Below are positions 49,731-59,564 of a stretch of DNA of 64,000 nucleotides, piece after piece. The notes below the pieces were generated by a model, which saw only the letters and a list, made by a program, of their open reading frames with translations, was not told the origin of the DNA and made no database searches. The stretch covers positions 1,251,668-1,315,667 of the forward strand of contig NW_025064894.1 in the NCBI RefSeq assembly GCF_019112545.1, given 5' to 3'. The translations under genes and the position numbers were made by a program. The DNA comes from Guyanagaster necrorhizus (lineage: Eukaryota; Basidiomycota; Agaricomycetes; Agaricales; Physalacriaceae). Within the stretch, counting starts at the first letter, position 1; each line of letters starts with the position of its first letter.

Positions 49731-52700
49731 GTGCTGAGAAACCGAATGCCACCAGTAACAACTGCAGACCTAAACCATGACTTCTTTGAGCTTATTGCTT
49801 CCATTATCGGAACATTACTCGGACTTTTAGCCATCATCACTCTTTGCCGGGGACGACAATCAGTAGCAGCTTGGATAGTCAGGCACTATCAAGCATTCCA
49901 GCACATTCAACAAATTCTATGCAACGTAACCCCTGATCTCCCATTCCATGACATCCCCCCCTCTGCCAGAACGTCCTTCTTCCCGCAAGGGGGACCCATA
50001 CCAGAAACCGGGGATAACGACTCAAATCCGGGGAGCCTTCACGAGGAAGAAGGACCCCAACACCCCCCTCGATGACACAGCAGAAACCGCCACCCTGCTC
50101 TCACAGGGTTCTGGAACCTGTGGACGACGAATGTCGCTCAGGAGCCCACAGAGGTCTCCAACTACATCACTCCGGCAGGCTCCCCCGAGCATCCTGCCTC
50201 CCCAATTCCCTCAGGGATTGGAAACCGTGCTCGGGACTCCCTTGATGCTGCTCGGATGGCTGCGGGACCCCGCGAAAGTCCCGACCCCCCCCAGAACCCC
50301 CCCGAGACCCCCACCGAGCCCGCCTCCGGCTCCAGCCAGTCCGTCAGCAGGCTGGGGGTCGACGATCCGCATGGAAGGACCATCCACCCCGACTATGCGA
50401 ACGCGGAGATTGCCATCTCCGCAGCAGGGGACCCCTATCGACATCTCCACGTTGGGAGTGAGCCAGAAGTCGGAACTGCCAGCGAAAGGGGGAGAGCTGC
50501 AAGGGATAGAATCATACACCGAATCTTCCCCGACTGGGATCTTACCACTCCCTTCAACTATAACGAGGCAGTACAGCAGCAGCAGCAGAACCAGAACAGG
50601 GCTGAGGAAATCAGGTGAACCCAGGAAGAGCTCGCCGATTATGTACGAGAGGAAGCCCGAGAGCAGTACAAGGCCACGGAGTACGACAGACAAGGAAGGG
50701 CACGAAGGAGAAGGGAGGAAGTTGAAAGAATGGGGTCAGCCTCCCCAAGGGAGTACGCACTCCGCACCGACTCAGGGTCCCCCTTCCGGGAGCCCGACTC
50801 AGAAGATGACCCGTGGACAGGACCCGCCAGCATTGTCAGCTGGGATGAAGCCATCAGATGCGGGAGAGCAGCAGAACCTCGAACCGTCGACCTTGAATAT
50901 CCCGCCCGCACTGACACCATTTCCTTGGACGCCGACTCCGTCCTCGGAGCCTATGGGCTCCGAGTACCCAACAATGCCCACGTCTCCGACAGGGCTCTCC
51001 AGCGATTCCTGGGTAGCAGGATCGCTTGACTATTCCTCAATCCCGACTTCCAGCGAAACATCAGCAGCTATAGCCAAGAGCTGGAGGAGACGAGAGCGCG
51101 AGGAGGAACACGCTACAGTCGACTCCGAAGTCCCCCTATCACCCGAACCAACGACCAAGGAAGTGCCGGGCCAAGCACCCAAGTCAATGGGAGGATCCCC
51201 GACGACCCTTCGTCCAGCCGTGCTGTCCATTTACGACCAGCCCGTCCGTTCCCTCCTCGGGGAAGGGGACAGCGGGGATGAGGGCGACGAGGAGGACGAC
51301 GAGGACAGTGATGACCCATATCGGCAATGGTTAGAATGAGCAGGAGAAGATACAGATGAAGAAGCACTGTGGGAGGAGATCGAAAGAGCCCAGAGCAAGG
51401 AATACCAGGAGTTGTACAAGCAGGGGAGAAATTACTTATGGCAGGACGTACACTGGCAAGCGACGTCCTTAGGACTTGAATATCGGTATGCTGAAGAAAC
51501 TGAAAAAGAAAAAGTTTTACAGTATGCCGCGACGGAATACGCGTGGAAAGAATATGGGCGACGGCATCCAGAAGACCCGCTCATGCCAATACCCCCGTAT
51601 CGGCCCACCAGCAAACCAAGAGTGCCGGCACCAATGCCGCGCACCCCCCCTATCCCACCGAAATGGGCAATTTATATCGCCCCTTCTATTCGAAGCCGGG
51701 CTGACGACAACCCGTCAATCCGAAGTACGGCCTCGCGGCTTACTCGAACCAGGAATCGGCCAGCATGGCAGGCCACTCAAACTCAAAATCCCTGGACCGG
51801 CAAAGGGAGCCGGCTCCTCGGCGGACAACCTCCCCCAGATCAGACGGAGTCAAGTGGGAAGGATCCCGTTCGGGACGATCCCAAAGCGGTCCGCCTCAGA
51901 TTTACAGTACGAGACGGGGTGATCGTCTGGGTAGTCGATCCTAGGGGAAGCCCGGTCGCCGACGATAACTCCCTGCACTCCTTCCCTGGACCACCGGCAG
52001 AATGGAACCAACCGCCATTCGATGGCTGGCCCAACCCGATGGGCTCACTCCCAGTCAACGCCAACGTTCTACAATGCCACCCCGACCTTCTTCGAAAGCC
52101 TCGACCCTTTAAGGGGGCCTCTGACGACATTGATCGATTCCTAGTGGACTGCGAACAATACTTCGAGGTTTATATTGGATACATCGGCACCGATATGAAC
52201 AAGGTCGCGTTCGCCACCTCGTACCTGGAAGACAAGGCCAAAACGTGGTGGATCCTGATCTCTCCGAACTTCCGATCCACCACTAGGGACCACTACCGAT
52301 ATCCCTCATGGCTGGTATTCAAGTGAATGCTAAACGACAAGTTTATTGACCCCGCGGTCCAGGAAGTACACAAACAAAAGATCAAGGAATACAAGATGGG
52401 AGATAAGGCGGTGACAGACTACTTTGACGAGCTGGAACGACTCGCGAAGCTCGCTGGAATCAGGGAAGACACTGCAAACGATGGGCGGATGGTGGAAGCA
52501 CTCAAGCGGGGAGTCCCCTCCTCGTACCTCACGATGATATCGGCCATGGGCGTCAAAATGTTGATGCTGGTGGGGTATGACGAATGGAAGGAACGGATCA
52601 TCGAGATGTACAAGGAGTGACAAAGGCAGAAAGCAGAGGCAACGACGCTGCAGGAATACTCCAAAAAGCCGACCCCGCCAACCCCGAGCAAGCTGGGGCA

Positions 52701-52989
52701 AACTGCTGGGAAATCATCGGGATCTCCCCCCATGCCAAGCTACGGGAGCCAGAAGACTGGGACGGGAACTACATACACCGGTGCCGGTAAACCAATGGAC
52801 ATTGATCGGATGAAGAAGGAGGGGAAATGTTTCAACTGCGGGCTGAAGGGCCACATGGCCAAAGACTGCCCAAAGAAGAAACGAACCCGTGAGGACATAT
52901 GAGCACAAATCGCCGCATTAGAAAAAGAAGATGAGGAATTAGGCAAGGAGACAAAGATCGAGGAGGTAAAAGACAAGGCCGATCAGTGA
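49731..52989 (+). pseudogene. gag: gag of the chromovirus, interrupted by TGA codons
   Basis: Gag forms the particle. The 5' part has a short ORF with a membrane-like helix (IASIIGTLLGLLAIITLC, from an ATG at 49746). A proline-rich and then charged section follows (EAVQQQQQNQNRAEEIR, YVREEAREQYKATEY), in two overlapping frames up to about 51030. The main frame continues 51340-52989 with the capsid-like region (FKGASDDIDRFLVDCEQYF, KAKTWWILISPNFRST, DELERLAKLAGI) and the zinc knuckle CFNCGLKGHMAKDCPKK (52831-52881). Premature stops are all TGA: 50616 and 51027 in one frame, 51337, 52324, 52618 and 52900 in the main frame. Each is explained by CGA-to-TGA. The presumed natural stop is TGA at 52987. 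It is not translatable as one protein unless stops are read through. Confidence 0.8.
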
Positions 52990-55178
52990 GCGACTCCACT
53001 GAATCGGCCAAAGGACTCCATGGTGTGCAGGACCCTACCATTATGCAAACTTATGATACTTCTGTAGTTACATCGCATTCAAATATACCCCGAATCGTCA
53101 GTACACACCCTAAAGAGTCGCAAACCAAAACTCAAACACCTAAAGGCCGAACAGGGGCAGAGAGCCCCAAGCAATAGCTCAAACCATTCGAAACCGAATG
53201 GACGTGGAGGGCCATCAGAGAAGCGGTAGACAACAACGCAGCAGAAGCCGTGCTGCGGGGATGGATACATTGGGCCAGAGAAAAAGAAGTCACTGAAGAT
53301 GCCATACATGGGTTGCAAGGAGCCGAACGAAGCCGAGCCCTAGAGTGGCTAGATGAGCTAAGGGGTCCACCCAAGTTCGTCAGGCGAACTAAGACCCCTG
53401 GGAGGGATCTGACGACCAGGGCCCAAATCGAAACTCTGACCAACCGAACCACCCATTCGGTCAGCACCCTGATTGACAGTGGGTGTACTGGTAGCTCCAT
53501 CAATCGAAGCTTCGTCCGGCAGCACAACCTTTCTACCAGATCCACAGCTGCCCCCATACCAGTATACAATGCTGACGGAACAAAGAACCAGGCCGGATCA
53601 ATCACAGAGTACATGGAACTTAGGTTGACCATCGAGGATCACTCCAAAAGGATTGATCTAGCCGTAACAGATCTCAGGAATAAGGAATTATTCCTAGGAC
53701 ACGATTGGCTCATCCGACATAACCTGCTTATCAACTGGAAGACCGGGAGGCTCACATTTGCACAATGCCGATGTCGAAAGATCCCCTACGAACTCCCCGA
53801 TGAGGATCCAGAGGACAGGTGGGATGAGGAGATGGAAGACGGCGAGACCATTCTAGCCATCGACTTACAGAAGGAAATTCACATCCGGGCAGTACATCAT
53901 GCCAATAATCTGGCGGCCAAGGCTCACGAGGGGGAAAAGGAGAGGACCTTCGAAGAAATGGTGCCAGAATGGGCATGCGATTATCGGGACCTCTTCGAGA
54001 AGGAAAGTTTCGATGAGCTTCCACTCCCGAAACCTTGGGATCACGCAATCGAGTTAACCCCCAACGCCAACGCAAACCTTGACTGCAAAACCTACCCCCT
54101 CGGAAACCAGGAGCAACAGGAACTCGATAAGTTCCTAGACGAGAACCTATCCTCTGGACGTATTCGACCATCGAAGTCCCCCATGGCCTCCCCTTTCTTC
54201 TTTGTAAAGAAGAAGGATGGCAAGCTTCGGCCCGTTCAGGACTACCATAAATTAAACGAAATGACCATCAAGAATCGGTATCCACTCCCATTGATTTCAG
54301 ACCGAGGACCCCAATTTGTTTCAAAATTCCTCGATGACCTGTACAAACTGCTACAGATAAAACGAAATGCGTCCATGGCCTATCACCCACAGACCGACGG
54401 ACAAACTGAGCGGGCAAACCAGGAAGTGGAGAAATACCTCCGCCTATTCATCAATTATCGACAGGACGATTGGGTCGAATGGCTGGCACTCGCAGCCTTT
54501 CAACACAATAACAGAGTTCATTCCGGCACTGGGTTGACACCTTTCTTCATCAATTATGGCCGACATCCACACGTGGCACAGACAATCTGCCATAAAACAA
54601 CAACCCCAGCATCTACGCTATTCGCGTCGACGATGGAGAAGATTCATGCCGAGACAAAGGCCGCATTAGAAAAAACCGCTGATGCTATGAAAAAACAGTA
54701 CGACAAACATCGCCGCCCAGCCCACGAATACCAGACCAACGACAAGGTCTGGCTGGATACAACCAATCTTCACCTTCCCAGACCCAAACGAAAGTTAGCC
54801 GACAAGCGCACGGGCCCCTTCCCAATCCTAGCAAAGATCAGGGCATCAGCCTATAAACTGAAACTGCCACTGGCATGGAAAATCCACGATGTCTTCAATG
54901 AATCCCTCCTCTCCCCATACGTAGCACCAGCATTCCCCAACCAGGAACGACCACCTCCGCCACCTCCCGAATTGATTGATGATGAAGAACACTACGAAAT
55001 AGAACAAGTCCTCAACCACAAACTCTGGAAAGTAAAAGCACGAGGAGGTGGAATGACCACTACAGTGGACTACCTCATCAGTTGGAAGGGATACGGACCG
55101 GAATCGAACCAATGGATTAACGAAAAATACATGAACGCCGACGACGCCATACACGAATATGAACTATCCCTTAATTAA
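52990..55178 (+). CDS. pol: pol of the chromovirus, in-frame fusion lacking RT palm, RNase H and integrase N-terminus
   Basis: The long open frame starts by 53178 (after a TAG at 53175) and ends with TAA before 55179, about 640 residues from 53250. Order: protease with STLIDSGCTGSSINRSF at about 53457-53507; linker; RT fingers (KSPMASPFFFVKKKDGKLRP, about 54174-54233). At PLPLIS/DRGPQF (54285-54312) it jumps to the second catalytic Asp of integrase. Then come QTDGQTERANQEVEKYLR with the catalytic Glu, the integrase C-terminus (KVWLDTTNLHLPRPKRKLAD) and a chromodomain (HYEIEQVLNHK, YLISWKGYGPESNQWI). The YxDD box, RNase H, the integrase zinc finger and the first Asp are absent. The frame relative to gag is shifted. 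Confidence 0.9.
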
Positions 55179-55197
55179 GCCATCGGGACGATGGTCT

Positions 55198-55211
55198 TAA
55201 GCAGGGGGTAA
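55198..55211 (+). promoter_or_regulatory. Polypurine tract
   Basis: TAAGCAGGGGGTAA lies immediately before the 3' LTR, where plus-strand DNA synthesis is primed in LTR retrotransposons. Confidence 0.75.
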
Positions 55212-55645
55212 TGTTACAATTTTTCCCGTTTCTTCCCCTTTACTCCTATTTTATGATTAGTCAGAAAGGCACAAGACCATGGGGAGCTTAGTCAGCACAA
55301 CCCGGTTGCCCATCAGGTCACCATGACAGTCGAGCACGATGACACACAATCAGCCTTTTATGTATGATAGCGACGCTCAAGGACAACGAGCACCATGGAC
55401 ACAGACACACATAATAAGCAGTAGTATATTTAGAAGACAACTGTACAGTATTTAAGGACCACAGCTCTCGCTGGTATACCCCAGCTTCGAGCTAAAGTTT
55501 ATACACACCATTCTATCTCGAGTCTACTTCTGACCTTGAGTCACATCGTTCAGATATACATATAGTGGACTCAGGTGATTCCTCGAAGTGCGAAGGAACA
55601 TCTGTTTATCACATGTATCAGTCCACGTGACGCTTGGGCTTAACA
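55212..55645 (+). repeat. 3' LTR of the chromovirus
   Basis: 434 bp, the same length as the 5' LTR. It ends TTAACA and is followed by GAGGG. Confidence 0.95.
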
Positions 55646-56077
55646 GAGGGGAGATCAGAAAACCTACTTTCTCTATCTCTGTACTGCTATTTATACTTTC
55701 TGGATCCCCAGTGTCTGACTAACTCTGTGATCTACTGACTAATAAGCTTGCTGGTCTGGCTCAGTAGGCTAAACCCATCTCCTGGCACATCTGAGCTCAT
55801 TTGCAGTTAGCCTGATTGAATGACCAGACTCTGCCCAACTCTTGCCAGCATACCAATCATATGAGCCCCTTGGACCTTGGAACCTCTCCTGCTAAATCAC
55901 AAGGTCTGCTAGTACTCTGGCTTCTATCAGATGCTGAGGTGATGCCTTTTGAGGAAGTTGGTCCTTCACCAGGTAATTACTTGCTCATTATCTCTTACTA
56001 TGGCATAGAGCAACTAATCTGATAGAAAAAAATAAATATATTCAACTTTCCACCTGATACAGTTGCTGAGCACATCA
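55646..56077. other. Old inserted sequence, right part
   Basis: CpG-poor, ending ..GAGCACATCA before GCAGT (56078-56082). Probably continuous with 48745-49255 before the chromovirus inserted. No gene. Confidence 0.4.
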
Positions 56078-56190
56078 GCAGTCCCACCACTGGTGTACAC
56101 AGCTGTTCTGTGTACTGCTGTTGGTTATAACCCTAGTTTAGCATTGCTTCTGAGGTTCTTCTGAGCAAATTCTGCACTGCATACCTATAA
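56078..56190 (+). repeat. Relic of the Penelope-like element (second part)
   Basis: In reverse complement it matches 62760-62870 of the intact element: GTCCCACCACTG, GCTGTTCTGTGTACTGCTGT, TTGCTTCTGAGGTTCTTCTGAGCAA, CTGCATACCTATAAG against CTGCCTACCTATAAG. It continues the relic at 48400-48744 without a gap in element coordinates. Past 56190 the similarity is lost. Confidence 0.8.
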
Positions 56191-58367
56191 GCATGTCTCT
56201 TCTAACTGTTTGTTTACTACATAGCTTGACCAATCTTTTCTAGCATTTTGCCTTGAGAATAGTGCCTCATCTACCTTTTGTCCTTCAGATCTATCTAACT
56301 CATCATTGGTTTGCAAGAATACACTGCTTGGATACCACTCTCCATATGCACCATACAGAGCCCATTCTGCATCCATGACTATATGTACCTGCTCCTTTCC
56401 TACACTAGTTTCTCTCAGAGCCAAATGTTGTCAATCATTTCTACCACAGACATTGAAGAAAAAATCCATTTATCTCTCAGATTTTCTCTATAACCAGACT
56501 ATCTGAGCCAGCTGTCATTCTCTGACATTTGAATACTGGATGTGGTGCTATGTGACAAGAATTTTCTTCTTTAAAGCTTTGTTATTGAATCTTTGAACTC
56601 CTGACTTGTCTGTTGTCTGGAATGATTATTTCTCTCCACCTAAGTGCTCCTATCAAAACTGACAAGATTTATGAACACTATGTCAGCAGCTTTTTGATTC
56701 ATTATATTATGCTTTTCACTGATTTATCCCCTTAAAAATCATCTGGACCTTGCCATCATGCTTCTGAAAACTCTCTCTGAAAATAGATCTTCAGAGATGG
56801 AGCACATTATTATTTCTTATTTCTTCTTCACTTTAGCAACATTTTGATCTTTTGTGTTCTAAGCATCTCCAAAACTCTGAATGGTCATTTATCCTGTCAG
56901 CCATGAGAGCAATGTTACTGTGACCCATTCTGCTGACTCTTGAACTTGAAATACTCTTATGTATCTGACTTTGTTTTTTTATCAGTTCAGGTTTGATACT
57001 TTTAACAATCCCTTCTCACCCTCATTATACTCCACACTCTTCAAAATTATATCCAAAAGATTTATCTACATACTCATGAATACAGTTTGATTCATGATGT
57101 AGTTTGATTATTGACAGTCATTTGTCATCATAGACAAGCACTTGATTATTCTTACATCTCAGAAATCAGAAAGGGGTCACAATTAAAACAGATTCATAGC
57201 TATCACAGCCTGTTCTGCACCATGTGGGATAAAACTTATGACTGCAATTCAGCTAAGATAGCATCAGAGATGAGATAATCTTATACATGATTGGTCCAGG
57301 TCTCTTTGTGGAAGTATACTGGCATCAATTATTTCATGCTGCTTCTGCAGAACCATGAAGACTCCCAAGTTCTGATCACAAATGTGACTGGAGCCTGGCT
57401 GTTCAAAATGCCTTTTGTTTGTCAGGCTGGTAGGCTAATCTGGGGAGAAACCTGGGCCTTCCCAAGCATTTTAAAATCATACATCACTTTCAAATTGATT
57501 AGAGAAGCAAGTAGATCAGAGTTCATCAATTTCTTATGCAATGTTTGTTTCAGAATAAGATGATCTTCCATACTAGAATATTAGCAGGACACATTTTGAA
57601 CCTCAAAGAAGGGATTCACAGATGCTGTAAGCAGGACAGGATTATTTGCTTTTGAGATGTTAAATGAATGGATAAATTCTCCAGCCAGAAAGGATAGGAG
57701 AGCAACATTCTCAGGGTGGTGAATGATCCCAAGTGGAATTGTTATTGAAATGCAGGTGTTCCTTTCATATGATCAGATGTCTATTCATAGAAAGAAGTCA
57801 GAATCTGGCCATTGCAAATAGTCTGACTTTCATCAGAGCTGAACACCAAACCCATAGCCAAGCACATTGGAGAAGTTAGAATGCTCTCACAGAAAAAAGA
57901 GATATATTTGATGAATATTTGCTTCCACTGAATGCCACATCATGCACCTTGTGTTAGAATTTAGGTGCTGGCGATTCAGAGGAAGGTGTATTGGACTTGA
58001 AGGAAGGGTACATTTCATCATATAGAGTAAGGACAGTGGTGGTTCCAAGTCAAGTCAATAAGGTACAAAATGTCAAAGTATAAGGTAAGCAGTAAAATAT
58101 ATATAAATAGAATATGATATTAAAGCTGTGAAAACCTAATCTCAACACCTTGTACCATTATGGAGCATGTAGCCAGTGAGAAATGATCCTCTAACCGCTT
58201 CATTCATATCAGCCTAGCACTATACTTGTCCTGGGTAGAGTGAGTCTGAATAAACTATTTTTATTCTTGGGGATGACATATAGGAGAACTATAAAGGAGG
58301 CATCAAAGCACTGAGTATCATCAAGCCAAACGGCCCTCACAGTTGTATAGCTTTCACCTAGTTCATA
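56191..58367. other. CpG-poor decayed sequence, no gene recognised
   Basis: If the Penelope relic continued, its reverse transcriptase should lie here in plus orientation. I looked for GIPKIHK, YIDD and the thumb motifs and did not find them. No other domain is seen. Confidence 0.4.
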
Positions 58368-58872
58368 ATGTTGGCTCATCTTCCTTCTGTCACTCTCTTG
58401 GCTTTGCCTCTCCTTGCATCTGCCACCACCATTGTTCCCCATGGTGACAGTGGTACATCCTGATCCACTGGTACCATACAGTGCTGCAACTCTGTTGAGA
58501 GCATAAGTTGTCTTGTAAGTCATCAGAATGAACATGGGAGCTAATACGTATTATTGTAGCCTAGCTCCAATGCCGTTCAGACACTCTTGGGCCTCCTTGG
58601 AATCCTCGTTGGTGATATCACTGCTAATGTGTAGGTATTCATATCTTGACCGACCTCGCCGATGGCTGATGTATTTTCACCTAGCAGTGTTACCTGCAGC
58701 CCCATCAGCATCATCGGGGTCGGAGGCAATTCCTGTTCTGCGCAAACAGCCTGCTGCGAGAACAACTCCTTCGTTATTACTAACTCTATTCAGTGGATAA
58801 CATTACGCTTACAGTCATAAACAGAATGGTGTTATTTCGCTTGGCTGTACCCCTATCAACATTGGCCTCTAA
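58368..58872 (+). pseudogene. Class I hydrophobin, TGA in place of the first cysteine
   Basis: Hydrophobins are secreted proteins that self-assemble at air-water surfaces on fungal walls. Exons: 58368-58514, 58560-58630, 58685-58772 and 58825-58872, all with GT..AG introns and in phase, about 117 codons. A hydrophobic signal peptide (SVTLLALPLLASA) comes first. The core reads STGTIQCCNSVES, then [46 protein letters not shown] and NGVISLGCTPINIGL. Cysteines 2-8 are all in place. The codon six residues before the CC pair, where cysteine 1 is invariant, is TGA (58470-58472). Exon 1 has no CpG, while exons 2-4 have several. Either a dead gene or a sequencing error at one base. Confidence 0.88.
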
Positions 58873-59512
58873 GGGACTCTGTAAATCCTTACGATTGACG
58901 ATGATATAGTCATTTATCATATGAAGAAACATTTCGAGAAATCAGTGATGAAGAACAAATGTTTCATTGAAGATTTAAATTCATAACAAGAGTATAACTG
59001 ACCTTATTCAAAGTCGACTGAGAATGAGAGTCGAAGGAGGATCTCTAGTCAGAATGTCTATCGTGTAGGGTAAGATGAGTATCCTCGTTGAATCCTGTCG
59101 CAATTATTGTGGACCTAAAGGGACCTTGATCACGATATTGATATAGTTTTACCATCCAAGACAGTTTTTCCCAAGTGAACAGTGTTTGGGCTGGGCAGAA
59201 CTTGGTCATGATGTCTTGAAGTCGCATCTGTGTCCTAGACCTGCGGCTGGTCCCTACTACATGAACAAGGTTGGATGTAAGGCTAAGGGGCTGGTCACTG
59301 GTGTAGCATCTAGCCTCAGTGGTAGCAATGATGGTAATGCCATTCTACTTGCTTCTCATTGACTGAGAAGAAATGAACATACAGAAGTCACCCCTTTGTA
59401 GGGTCAAAGCGTTGCCTATACTCCTACCAATGATGAGAGATACCAGCAGCCCAGATCGAGGAAGAGCCATTCAAAAAATATAGATCAAGATTATGAGAAG
59501 GTCATGGCTGAA
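58873..59512. other. Region between the hydrophobin and the telomere-like repeat
   Basis: Normal composition. No recognised gene or repeat. Confidence 0.35.
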
Positions 59513-59526
59513 GGGTTAGGGTTAGG
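59513..59526 (+). repeat. Internal telomeric repeat (about 2.3 units of TTAGGG)
   Basis: GGGTTAGGGTTAGG on the plus strand, matching the fungal telomere G-strand. It is followed at once by the antisense 3' end of the Penelope-like element. Confidence 0.85.
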
Positions 59527-59529
59527 ACG

Positions 59530-59564
59530 GTGTACCCCCTTCGGCAAAGCCGTTGGGGGTACAC
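59530..59564 (-). other. Hairpin at the presumed 3' end of the Penelope-like element
   Basis: GTGTACCCCC (59530-59539) pairs perfectly with GGGGGTACAC (59555-59564). Inside, two T-T mismatches are followed by CGGC/GCCG around an AAA loop, a 35-nt near-perfect hairpin. In the element's sense RNA it would sit at the very 3' end. Further small hairpins (GGCCC/GGGCC near 59930, CCGGC/GCCGG near 59952) lie in the same 3' region. Confidence 0.75.

Larger units (their letters stand above)
49256..55645 (+). mobile_element. Chromodomain Ty3/Gypsy retrotransposon, young, internally deleted
   Basis: It is bounded by two 434-bp LTRs with TG..CA ends and flanked by GAGGT on the left and GAGGG on the right, a 5-bp target duplication with one mismatch. 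Between the LTRs lie a primer-binding site, gag with a CCHC knuckle, and one long pol frame running protease, start of RT, end of integrase, chromodomain. The RT active site, RNase H and the N-terminal half of integrase are deleted. It keeps CpGs and sits inside CpG-poor old sequence, so it is the most recent insertion of the block. It could move only with enzymes supplied by a full-length relative. Confidence 0.93.

Noticed and set aside
50211..50693. Antisense 160-codon ORF over gag
   Set aside because: Low-complexity Gly/Ser-rich shadow of the proline-rich gag region.
50616..52902. UGA read as tryptophan in gag
   Set aside because: Many normal TGG codons occur in the same gene, nuclear genes here use TGA as a stop, and CGA-to-TGA decay explains every case.
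53752..54171. Antisense ORF of 139 codons over pol
   Set aside because: It is a shadow of the well-supported pol frame and has no domain.
56191..58367. Decayed Penelope reverse transcriptase following the relic
   Set aside because: None of the RT motifs could be found in any plus-strand frame, so it is not claimed.
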